From NCBI GenBank assembly GCA_051294375.1, contig CM119264.1, positions 26,975,659 to 27,039,658 of the forward strand: 64,000 bases of DNA, in the 5' to 3' direction. This document shows, in pieces, positions 38,752 through 49,407 of this stretch. The notes below the pieces were generated by a model. That model was not told the origin of the DNA, did no database searches, and was given only the letters and a program-made list of their open reading frames with translations. The DNA comes from Paraspadella gotoi (taxonomy: Eukaryota > Chaetognatha). How positions within the stretch are numbered: the stretch's first letter is position 1; every line of letters begins with the position of its first letter. A program made the position numbers and the translations under genes.

Positions 38752-39743
38752 TCCGCATCAGCAAAGGAAAAGAAAGGACGAGCAAGAGCAACAGCGTCGT
38801 TCGTGCTTTGGTACAGAACGAAACTCGCGTATGAGATTAGACGAAAAACTCGAAAGATAAAAGTCAAATGTAGCAAATATGTATCTCCTTCCTCTTTTGT
38901 TCTGCTTCTCCGAAATGATCCGATTTCTTTTACAATCGCATCCTGCATTACGAAACGTTACACTTAACTATGGTGCCAGGCTCACGGCCGCAGCGGCGGC
39001 AGCGGCTGTCCGTCTCCGGGACGTCGGGCGCCGCTTGAGCGGCTGCTGAGGCTCCTGAACCGCATCTGAGGCGCCACCCCGCCTCCGCAGCCGCTCTGCA
39101 CTGGCTAATACTCCTCTTCTCTCTCTCCATTGAATAGCATACGTTATTCCTCTTCCACCATTCGTTTTCTTTTTCCTCCGCTGCAGTTTCGACGCCCGAT
39201 CCGCTGCAAATTTAAGCTCCTGCATATTTTAAAGATGCGACTCCTCTCCTGCGCTTCGAGCCGTCCTAGCGCCATTATTCGCGATAACAATTAGTAGGAC
39301 GATTGTATGGAAAACGGGTCTTTTCGATTTAATGCCCGGCCACAATGGAAGAGGGTTGCTGGGAGTGAAATACCAGGGGAAGATTGCTATAATTCGAAGA
39401 CGAAATCAAATTCGTTCGTTCTTTTTGTTCATCTTGAGTTTTGTTGTAAAAGTTGTTCGAGTTTGTTAATAATTTCTTATGTAAAAATTATTTAATGGCC
39501 CTTTGTCTCCGTCTGTTAAGCTCTCTACTATACAAATTATATTTCATTTACAAAATGAAAAAGAAACAAAACGCTGAACATAAATTAAGAAGAAAATATG
39601 ATATTATCAATCAAGTAGTACGTCTAAAATGTGTAGGACAAGAATTCTCTGGTTGTCGTTCAAGTTAATACTGAATTTTTTTTTTTATTTATCATTGCAG
39701 AATTACGGCACAATAATGCCTTTATCCTGGGTATGGAGAATGG

Positions 39744-39781
<38 letters not shown>

Positions 39782-39900
39782 TTGCAGATGGTCGGCAGTA
39801 GGCAGCAGCTGACGGAACAAAAAATAAAGAATGAAAAAAGAAAAGAAAAAAATTACAGGAAACGGAAGAGGATATTGGGCGTTGGAATGAAGGTATGAGA

Positions 39901-39947
<47 letters not shown>

Positions 39948-40466
39948 AAAAGTTGGCATGACAGCGGTTGGTAATAGGGGGAGAGAGCGTTTTTGCCTTC
40001 AGTGCCGAGAAGAGGCGAGAGAAGAAGAGAATCTGAGTTGGACAAAGGAAACACTGGGTTCTCTTGTTTCCCAACGATTTCGCAACGATTAATCATGGGA
40101 TGTGTAATTTGAAGACCGATTGGAATTTTATGACCCTTTGTTATGTTTTTTCTCAACTTCTAAATAATATATTAAAACATTAAATAAAGGCGTTTATCTA
40201 AGTTTTCTCTCTCTTAAAGGAAAAAAAAAATAATTGAGAGAGAAAAAAATTTTTTCCGTCAAAAATCGAGTCATTGTGAGGGCAAGACTTGTTATGCCCT
40301 CCGCAGCTATGATGCAGGCGATATTCAGTCATGGTGCCAGCAGGGAGGACGCTTCGATTTGCTTTTCTAGCGAAATGGAAACGGGCAATAGAATTGAGCT
40401 CGTGTTGGAGGGAGGGAGGCGGAGGGGGGGGGTAGAGGAACGGGGAGGCGAAAAGAGTTAAAGAAT
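38149..40466. other. Non-coding DNA with TC/GA arrays and a CpG-rich patch
   Basis: TC array at 38,704-38,745. CpG-rich patch at 38,975-39,090 with a minus-strand frame of 85 codons (Arg/Ala-rich, unconvincing). TC array at 39,749-39,779 and GA array at 39,903-39,943 face each other as an inverted pair. A short hairpin (AAGAGTTA / TAACTCTT) sits at about 40,453-40,475 where segment D begins. Confidence 0.5.
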
Positions 40467-40890
40467 AACTCTTTATTCAATTATAAGTCCCTTCTGCCAG
40501 GAGGCGTACATATTTTATTGCTTTCTCGGTTACATCCGGGTTAAAGAATAAAGTAGAGTCAGTAATAATATTTATTGCAGACAGGTCATCGCATTTTAAA
40601 TCGATTAAAATGGAATCTTAATATCAAAGTTTCCTTGCAACAAAGAAAAATATATTTTTTTTTGTATCGATTTGTATAGATTTTTTTTCATTTATTGTTT
40701 GTTCGTTAGTCCTTCTGTTGGCATTCGTCATTGCTCGCGTCGTCTATTTGCGAAGACGTCTCTTGCAACGGTTGCCATCAACGTCTCAGGTCTCGCCAGA
40801 TGTGTCGACTTCACCTTGTCATATGACAAGCCTTTTTTGGGAAGGGTAGGGGGCACCTGGCGGGGAGACGGGGGTCGGGACGAAATCATA

Positions 40891-41219
40891 GACGTCAGAC
40901 ATTTGACGTCACAAGACGTTATGTCTTCTTTCTCCTCGCAGAGACTCTAGAATCAAAGGAAGAGTTTTTTCGTCAATGGCGCGAATGTCTCAGGGATGGT
41001 GGCGTTGATAGGATGTTGGCGTCAGTGGATTGATGTCTGACGGCGTCTCTGGGGTTTTGGCGTGTAAGGTAATGTCATGTAATGCCATGGCGTCACTGTC
41101 TAAAGTGTATATTTGACGTTAAAGCGACCCTCGCCCCCTTCCCGTCACAAAAGCGGTGGCGTCGAGACAGATTTAGCGTCAACCCGCCGCCCTAGGCGTC
41201 ACTAGGGCGTCTGACGTCA
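40891..41219. promoter_or_regulatory. Cluster of CRE-like GACGTC motifs
   Basis: Two perfect palindromic TGACGTCA sites (40,904-40,911 and 41,212-41,219), with several GACGTC, GGCGTC and TGACGTT variants in between. TGACGTCA is the known binding site of CREB/ATF-type bZIP proteins; function here is inference. Confidence 0.4.
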
Positions 41220-41924
41220 CGCTTGTTTGCGTCTCTGAATTTTTAACGATCGTTGGCCGGTCGTGCGTCAATTCGGAGTCGCGACGCCTAACGATCTTTG
41301 TTGTCGTTGTTGTTGTTGTCACTGGGGCCTTCCGATGTTTTTGTTCTTGTTTCCCTTTAATGTTAATGTTTACGACTTGATGTTGTTTTCGAATCGTTTT
41401 ACGTAAATCTATCGTCGTTGCTTTTGATTGACGATTCGTTTGAATTCGTTTGTCAATTGAGTTTCAAAAATTAAACAGAATAAATACTTTCCTTTTTTTT
41501 TCCTCTGAGAGTCAAAAATTAAAAGTAAACATTTTCTCGATATTAAATTTACTCAGTAGCGTACAGTAGTTGTTTCGAGGTCTCCATTTTTAAAATTCGG
41601 AGAGTTTTCTAACCGCCAGCGATTTCCATTCTCCTCCAGCTTTCTTTAGGCTCGCGTATCTCCTTTCAAGATCAGCTAATGGAGTTGGTTGGAGTCGCGC
41701 CTTTTCTCTCTCTCTCTATGCAATCCTCGGATAAAAAGACCCTCGCGATTTTATCTCTTGGGACAAACAGATCTTCATTTCGTCCGAAAGAAAAAAAATA
41801 AGAGTCGAAAAAAAAGAAGAAATAAATACGTACCAAAAAAAAGAAAATAAAGAAGAAATAGCTTATATAATGGACGAAAATGTTGCAGTCTCGCGAGCTG
41901 ATGTTTCACTCGCTTACGTAGATG

Positions 41925-41975
41925 GACCAATAAGGAGGCGTCGTCGATTCCCGTCTGGACCAATGAGAGACCGAG
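41925..41975 (-). promoter_or_regulatory. Paired CCAAT boxes
   Basis: GGACCAATAAGG and GGACCAATGAGAG lie about 35 bp apart in D1 next to CpG-rich DNA, suggesting a promoter. The direction and target gene are unknown. Confidence 0.3.
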
Positions 41976-43866
41976 AAATTTCATTTTCGTCTAACGTCTC
42001 GCCGCCGAGGATGAGGGCGGGTGAGGGCGGGTGAGGAGGGGGAGGGGGAGTTTCCCGGGAGGTTTGAAGTTGCGGAGTGAGGGAGAGTTGGGGAGGAAAA
42101 CTGAGCGGAATAGGGATGTGAAGTGAGAGAAGTGATGATGGCGACGAGGTTGTGAAGTGATAAATGAATCGCTGGTGCATAAAGTGAAAGTGAGACTTGA
42201 AAAATGGTGATAAAGGTGTGAGGATTGCGAAAACCTCGTTGCGATGGTGAATAGAAAATTCGGTTTAATTTCGTGACGTTGGGAAAGTCGAAAAATCACT
42301 GCGTCTCGTCGTTGTTGTTGTCGTCGTTATTTTTATGGACGTCGACGCCTCGGTCAACGCCCTAGATATTGCATAAAATTTAATTTCTTTTTCTCGCAAT
42401 GTTATATTACATTCGCCGACTTGGTAATAAAAATGCCAATTCCTTTTCGTTGACTAGAATGAAAAATCACAAAATGAACCCGAGCTCGATTGACAAATAA
42501 AATTTTATCGAACTGACGAATTGTCAGTCGGGACGAATGACAAATTGCGGATTCGATTTCTCGGAAATGACAGATGTCGCCGACTCGGGCTTCCTCGCGG
42601 TTGACAACTGGAAAAAAAAAGGGGGGAGGAAATTTAATATTTAACGCAGAATCGCGCGTTGACGAGTGAGTTTTGAGTTCGGGTGAGTTAGAATGGCGTG
42701 GTAGTAAGGCTGGGATGAGTGAATCCTACCTTCCTATTTTTCTGCCTCATTTTTTCGCCTCCATTTAAAATCAAACGCTTTCCGCCATATTAGCTAGCCG
42801 CGTTTATTATTAGTTTAGATTCTCATTAGGAATAGTATTAATAAAGCTAATCACGTTGATGTTATTGTTAATCAATAATGGCTCTTTCCATCGATATTTC
42901 TAATGTCATTTTTGTATTACCGCCTGCCTTATCCCTCCTTCAAAGCTTTTAATGCCAACTGCCAAATGCCACCTGCAGGCCATTAAAATCCGTCCGACAT
43001 CACAAATCCCAAAGTCCCTCGTAACAGGGATTCGCTTTTACGATTGAATGGATGCGAGAGAGAGAGAGAGAAAAATGAGAGAGAAAATCGGGTTGTTTAG
43101 GAGAAATTTAAAATAAGTTGATATAAAAAAAATTTAAAAATAAAAACAAAACTATTCGGTGGAAAATTTTAAAAGATTTATGAAAATTTTGTTAATATTT
43201 TTCACAAATTTTTACCAAAAAAGTTAATACAGAGATTTAAAAAATAAAAACTATACCAATTCCGGGAAAATTAACCAAAATGAGAATATAATAAAAAAAA
43301 AGGTCGGTTACAGGTCTCGATCTTTGTACCTTCCTACTCTTAGAATGAAACTTCTGGGAGCCGGAGAGCCAGTTAAGTCTTATTGTAAAATACATTTCCG
43401 GGTCTTTGTTTAGTTTTAATCGAAAAACCTCAAATGACTATTCTAATATATTATATTCCATCGACCCATCGCTCTATAAAAGTATAATCCTTTTCAAATC
43501 TCCCTAGTGTTAACTTCTGACGTTGGAAGGCAACGACTGAAACGGATCGATTTTCCGCTCGTTTCCATTCGAGGCCCCGATCCGGGTTCGTTCCAATGCT
43601 CGATCCCGCGCCGCCGCCTTACTCAACTTGTTTCGCGGTCGGAGAGAGAGAGACGATTTCTCGATTTCTCAGGATTCTCTCGTTTTTATTCTCCCGTCGG
43701 TGATTCGTTGTCTCGACTTGACAGCCGGTCTGTCTCCTCGGCCGTCTCTCTCTCCGTCTTTCTGGGTCACTCGCTCTCTATCTCTCTCTCGTTTGCTCTA
43801 TCGCCGGGACTCGCTTCCTTTCTCTATTTAAAATATCCGATCAAGACTGGCTAACCCGGTATCGGT

Positions 43867-43938
43867 GGTCCCATGGTGTAGTGGTTAGCACGTTGGACTT
43901 TGAATCCAGCAGCCCGAGTTCGAATCTCGGTGGGACCT
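43867..43938 (+). tRNA. tRNA-Gln (UUG anticodon)
   Basis: Full cloverleaf. The 7-bp acceptor stem GGTCCCA pairs with TGGGACC (43,931-43,937), with discriminator T. The D-stem is GTGT/GCAC, the anticodon stem TTGGA/TCCAG, and loop CTTTGAA has anticodon TTG at 43,900-43,902. The T-stem CCGAG/CTCGG encloses TTCGAAT. A-box (GTGTAGTGGTTAGCAC) and B-box (GAGTTCGAATCTC) are intact, and a run of eight T follows as a Pol III terminator. It reads CAA codons. There is no intron and CCA is not encoded, as usual in eukaryotes. It lies inside repeated segment D. Confidence 0.96.
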
Positions 43939-44024
43939 TTTTTTTTCAATCATTTTTAAAGAAGATTTTATGAAATTTTTCCCCTTTTTCATTCAATTCA
44001 TACGTTTGTCGTTTTATTAAATTT

Positions 44025-44043
44025 GTCTGTCTGTCTGTCTGTC
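44025..44043 (+). repeat. (GTCT)n microsatellite
   Basis: About five GTCT units, ~85 bp downstream of the tRNA gene. Confidence 0.9.
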
Positions 44044-44094
44044 ATTCAATCTGAATTTCGCTTTTCATATGTTCATAACCATAATTTTAATGAA

Positions 44095-44345
44095 ACCAAG
44101 TCACGTGCACCGTCTCACCTGCTCGCGTTCCATCTTTCTCTGTGATCTCTCTTCGTTCACCCCTTGTGAATCACCAGTCTTCGGCGAATCTTTCCCCTGT
44201 GATTGGATCACGTGCGGTCACGTCACAGACTGGATCCGCGCGAACCTTTTCACGGACGAACGATTTATCACCGCCGCCGCCGCCACCGCCGCCCACCGTT
44301 TCATTGGTTCCCGTGTCTCCCCAACGTCCAAAAGGGCGGAGGCGA
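44095..44345. promoter_or_regulatory. CpG-rich promoter-like segment
   Basis: Contains TCACGTGC E-box-like sites, inverted CCAAT boxes (GATTGG, CATTGG), GTCACGTCA and AAAGGGCGGAGG (GC box-like), plus a short GCC run. No downstream gene recognised. Confidence 0.35.
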
Positions 44346-44800
44346 CGACGAAGTTAAATCGTCTGCTTGTCTTCTTTTTCTATCACATCCTCTCACTGTC
44401 ATTGAATTGATAAATTGTTATGAAGATGATAACTGATTATGATGATTAAGTGATTACGCTGATGAGGTTTTGAATTTCATTAGTGATTGGATAATTATAA
44501 AACCCCAGGATTTAGCAAACAGAAGGCTATTGATTTGATACGGCAAATATGCTTTATATATAATTATAGATTTCTTTTTACATCATACAACTATTTCGAG
44601 TTTGGCGGTATTACTCAATCTGAAAAAAAAAATCACTATTAAACATTAATAAACATAGAATGAGGTTTAATACAATCTTAAAATCTTAAATATCTTTCAA
44701 GTGTGTAGTGGATTCTCCCCAGTCTGGTTACTGGGTAGTCACCAACCCATTCACTTATCTTAATAGCTCTACTTGGAAAATGATTGTCATCATTATTTAT

Positions 44801-44808
44801 TTCTTCTT

Positions 44809-44839
<31 letters not shown>

Positions 44840-44901
44840 TCTAAATCGTTCCCCAAATCCTCGCAATGTTGTTCACGTGTGGTTCGCATCGGAAAAAGGC
44901 A

Positions 44902-44947
<46 letters not shown>
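44801..44947. repeat. (TTC)n and (TC)n arrays
   Basis: TTC triplets at 44,801-44,840 and a TC array at 44,904-44,947. Confidence 0.95.
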
Positions 44948-44951
<4 letters not shown>

Positions 44952-45629
44952 AATGCTCAAACGCAAGCACTTTCCATTCCCCAAGGATTTTCCTTCCAGT
45001 GACGCAAAAGATAGAATTTTTTAAAACAACCTTCAATTAATTTTTTTGATAAATAATCACGTGCTCCCTTTTGAAGCTGTGCGAAAAAAAAGTATATATA
45101 TGTTTATATATTCACACATACGAGATTAAATAACTTATTTAGAACATTCTGTTTTATAACAGGTGTCCTTTATGGTGAAAAGCTACATACGAGAGAACAT
45201 AATCCAAGTGGCTTATTTTCTCATTTAGCCAATTCTCCCGTTTCTTTCCTTAGATCTAAGGCTCACCTCTCATGGTCCGGTTGACCTCACGAGGACAAAC
45301 AAACCATTACTCTTTCACTCAAACTATTGCAGCTCATAGCCAGAGTTTTTGTCACCTTACCATTCCTTACCTTTGGCCGTCACAACGCGTAATAGACGCA
45401 GAGCGAAACGAAATATATACATTATGTCTATATACCTCACGTCATCATTTTAATTTTCTTTAAGATTTCATAACGCCACAAGCCACATTTTTTCTCGTGG
45501 CGCTATACGCAACATCAGTTCCCTCATGTCACCATCAGCCCCATCAATTCGGCCCCTGGCGCCACCGGCCTTTCTTTCCTTTTTTTCTCCATCATTTTTC
45601 TTCGTTTTTCTTGACTTTTCCTCGATGCT

Positions 45630-45890
45630 CAAAGGCTTTCGCCTCTGACTTCGCCTCTGCTTTCAACTTTGCCTTTCGCCTTTGCCTTTTACATCGCTCC
45701 CGTCTTATACTTCGCCTTTGCTGTTTTCTTAGCCTTCGCCTTTGCCTTCGCCATCTTCGCCTCTGCATTATTCTTCGCCGTCACTTTTACCTTCGCCTTC
45801 TAATTTGACTTCGCCTTCGTCTTCTATCGCCTTTGCCTTCGCCTTCGCCTTCGCCTCCGCCTCTCCCTTCGCTTCCCCTCGACAGCCAAC
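45630..45890 (-). repeat. Degenerate GCCTTC hexanucleotide array
   Basis: About 260 bp of CGCCTT/TTGCCT/CGCCTC words with period mostly 6. On the minus strand one frame reads as Lys-Ala and Gly-Glu dipeptide repeats. Counterparts occur in D2 (about 51,040-51,290) and D3 (about 60,715-60,960). Confidence 0.85.
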
Positions 45891-46596
45891 GAGAGATGAG
45901 TTTGAATCCTCGGTTCAATTTGCGTCATTCCATTCGACACGCGATGATTCTGACCGAAAAGAAAAAAACTGAGAATCAACGAAAACTAAGGAACGAAAAA
46001 CTAGGGAAAAGAAGGAAGGACGCAAAAAAAAAAAAAAGGAAAAGGGAAAATGTCAATGTTTCATGAGTGCAAATGGCGGCGGCGGTTGTGGCGGGGGATT
46101 GCTGATGCGGCGGCGGCGACGGCGGCGGCAGCGGTCATCGACTGCGGTCGAGCGCAATGATACGAGTGGGAAAGATGATTAAATAAATCTGAATTTCTTT
46201 TTTTTTATTCTTTTCCTCATATTTGTCATCGTCGTCGCGATTAGAGTCGCCGTCGTCGTTTTTATCGTTGTCGTTGTACACTCTCTCGGTTTCGTCTTCT
46301 TTTATATTTTATCTTTTGACGATATCCAAGCCCAACCCTGGCTTTCCTATGCTTTCAATTTCTACAAGATTTTTAAATATTTGGCAAATTTTTTTTTGAT
46401 ACTCGTACTGCCTTCTCCAATATGAAATTAAATTTATTCATAATAATACTTTCGTCGCATGTGAGTATGTTTAAAGAAGCTTCGGATACAACTTTCACTT
46501 AGTTCAGGTTAAGGTTTCACGTGAAAGTTTCGTTCCTCTCACACCTTTTTCCTCTCCACATTTTTATCATCATCATCTTCGCTTCGGTGTTTCTCC

Positions 46597-46715
46597 GGAA
46601 ACGATTACAGCGCTTGACCGAATTGCGCCACTAATTGCGCCATAAATTTTGGTCTCATATATCGTGTCAAGAATCGGGCCACAAATTACGCCACAAATTA
46701 CGTCATAATTCTCCT
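46597..46715 (+). repeat. 12-bp AATTGCGCCA-type repeat
   Basis: CGAATTGCGCCACTAATTGCG at the start and CCACAAATTACGCCACAAAT near the end: four to five degenerate 12-mers in two pairs, separated by about 40 bp. Confidence 0.7.
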
Positions 46716-46873
46716 GAGACGTGAAAGTCGCCAGGATCAGAGGAGAAAAGAAGGACGGAGCGGAAAATCGAAGATGGATGGGCGTGGCTCATCTGAAGGC
46801 GGTGGAAAGGGAGGAAGAGGAGGGGAGGAAAGGAAAGAAGGAAAGAAATAAGGACGGAAAAGAGGAAAGGAAG

Positions 46874-46874
<1 letters not shown>

Positions 46875-46955
<81 letters not shown>
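46875..46955 (+). repeat. (AAAG)n microsatellite
   Basis: About 20 AAAG units. Confidence 0.95.
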
Positions 46956-46956
<1 letters not shown>

Positions 46957-47446
46957 AGGAAATATAAGAAAGGATAAATTAAAGGGAAAAAATGATGAAA
47001 AAAAGAAAAGAAAAAAAAAAGGGAAAAAAATATGAAGATGTAAAATGTTGACGTGATGATCATCACTCCTTTTCCCCTTAACTTTTTGTCTCTCCCTCCT
47101 TTGCAGTCGCTTGGTCATCTTTCGACCTCCAGCGGCTCAAACATAACTTACCACGGCCTCACCTCAGCCTCGTCAAACCGAGCGAAAGATTCGTGTTTGA
47201 ATAATCTCGTTGAGAGAGAAAAGTCAAGGGTCACACAAATAACCAAAGAAATGGTTCACTTTGGTCTTTCTATTCCGTCTGTGTTTGGGGAGATATTTTG
47301 CATGGTTTTGTGTGTGGGTCGATTTTTTCTATTTTCGGGATGAGCGTTTCCGTGAATATCTCAGGTAAGAGAAAAAAATAAAAAAGAAAGAAAAAAAGAA
47401 AGAAAAAAAGAAAACGTTTTGGGATCTTTTGTCTTTCTTCATTCAC

Positions 47447-47447
<1 letters not shown>

Positions 47448-47543
<96 letters not shown>

Positions 47544-47657
47544 GTTGGTTCGGATTAACACTTCCCATCGTCGTCGTCGATGTCGTTGTCGTGGGCCTTC
47601 GGCTTTCAATGGTCACGTGATTCGGAATCATATGACCAATAATCTCTCTCTCTCTCT

Positions 47658-47720
<63 letters not shown>

Positions 47721-47763
47721 TTCTTTCTCTCTGGCGGCTTCGGTTTGAAAAAAACGTGAGTTG

Positions 47764-47845
<82 letters not shown>
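47448..47845. repeat. Three consecutive (TC)n arrays
   Basis: Arrays at 47,448-47,540, 47,641-47,732 and 47,766-47,845, separated by two short unique spacers. Matching GA arrays occur in D2 (49,020-49,430) and D3 (58,755-59,145). Confidence 0.95.
47611..47637. promoter_or_regulatory. 27-bp imperfect palindrome with CACGTG E-box
   Basis: Arms GGTCACGTGATTC and GAATCATATGACC around a single G. The left arm holds a perfect CACGTG E-box, the right arm CATATG. It lies between TC arrays and is retained at 49,239-49,265 and 58,978-59,005. bHLH or bHLH-Zip binding is inferred from the E-box. Confidence 0.4.
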
Positions 47846-48396
47846 GGCATAAATGAATTTCTCGGTCGTGGACTGCTTATCCATTCTGCTTCCGTCAGTC
47901 ACCGTGAAAACAGCTTAAAACTCGATTACGTTTTATTTTTTTTCGCTCTTCGATGTTTAATTTTCTAAAAAATCCAAATTCCAAAACCTAATAATATATT
48001 TAAAAATATTGTTCAATATGTCTCTTTACCAATAAGCGTTTTTTGGTCTTCGCTGGTGATTGAATATTTCAACGGAAATTCAATTTTCTTTTTATCTGAT
48101 AAAATTTTACCGCTGAAAAAAGTAACGGTTATTTTGAATAAAATGTTTCCTTGTTTGAGTCGAAAATGTTTCTTTGTGATGCGATGTGATATATTAAATA
48201 AGACTTCTAGTTTTGAAACTCGAGGTTTTCTTAAAATTTAGAGAATAAAAACTTGTTTAATTTATCATTAAGGATTTATAGTACTAAGCCTAACAGTGAT
48301 TGGCATGGCATTGGCGTGAAATGGTGTATCTCTGAAGATGTTAATGAATGTTTTTTCATATATTCTTCTGACGCGAATATGTGAGTGAGAGAGAGA

Positions 48397-48421
48397 NNNN
48401 NNNNNNNNNNNNNNNNNNNNN
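48397..48421. other. 25-N gap at the axis between D1 and D2
   Basis: Exactly 25 N between GAGAGA and CTCTCT; flanks beyond the dinucleotides are reverse complements of each other. Confidence 0.97.
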
Positions 48422-49016
48422 TCCTCTCTCTCTCTCTTCTCTCTTCTCTCCCTCTCTCCACTCTCTCTCTCCTCTTTCCAACATATTCGCGTCAGAAGAA
48501 TAATATGAAAAACATTCAATTAACATCTTCAAGAGATACACCTTTCACGCCAATGCCATGCCAACACTGTTAGGCTTAGTATATAAATCCTTAATGATAA
48601 ATTAAACAAGTTTTTATTCTCTAAATTTTAAAGAAAACCTGAGTTCAAAAACTAGAAGTCTTATTTAATATATCAACATCGCATCACAAAGAAACATTTT
48701 CGACTCAAACAAGGAAACATTTTATTCAAAATAACCGTTACTTTTTTTCAGCGGTTAAAATTTTATCAGATAAAAGAAAATTGAATTTCCGTTGAAATAT
48801 TCAATCACCAGCGAAGACCAAAAAACGCTTATTGGTAAAGAGACATATTGAACAATATTTTTAAAATATATTATTTAGGTTTTGGAATTTGATTTTTTTA
48901 GAAAATTAAACATCGAAGAGCGAAAAAAAAAAAACGTAATCGAGTTTTAAGCTGTTTTTCAAGGTGACTGACGGAAGCAGAATGGATAAGCAGTCCACGA
49001 CCGAGAAAATTCATTT

Positions 49017-49114
<98 letters not shown>

Positions 49115-49155
49115 CAACTCACGTTTTTCAAACCGAAGCCGCCAGAGAGAAAGAA

Positions 49156-49221
<66 letters not shown>

Positions 49222-49336
49222 GAGAGAGAGAGATTATTGGTCATATGATTCCGAATCACGTGACCATTGAAAGCACCGAAGGCCCACGACAACGACATCA
49301 GACGACGACGATGGGAAGTGTTAATCCGAACACAAC

Positions 49337-49407
<71 letters not shown>

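Larger units (their letters stand above)
40467..48396 (+). repeat. Segment D, copy 1 (forward, ~7.9 kb)
   Basis: Reference copy of a segment present three times. Landmarks in order: a cluster of GACGTC words (40.9-41.2 kb), two CCAAT boxes (41.93-41.97 kb), tRNA-Gln (43.87 kb), CpG/CCAAT-rich DNA (44.1-44.3 kb), a TC array (44.9 kb), a GCCTTC array (45.6-45.9 kb), an AAAG array (46.9 kb), and three TC arrays (47.4-47.85 kb). It ends in GAGAGA at a 25-N gap. It reads more cleanly than the other copies (for example, its tRNA is intact). No protein gene is supported inside; frames of 60-115 codons here are low-complexity or not preserved in the other copies. Confidence 0.92.

Noticed and set aside
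41914-42299. Minus-strand Pro/Ser-rich frames next to CCAAT boxes
   Set aside because: Low-complexity composition; no support from motifs, and no way to tell it from chance in C-rich DNA.
43507-43854. 115-codon frame upstream of tRNA-Gln
   Set aside because: Not preserved as an intact frame in D2, ends in low-complexity Ser/Leu, and has no domain or splice sites.
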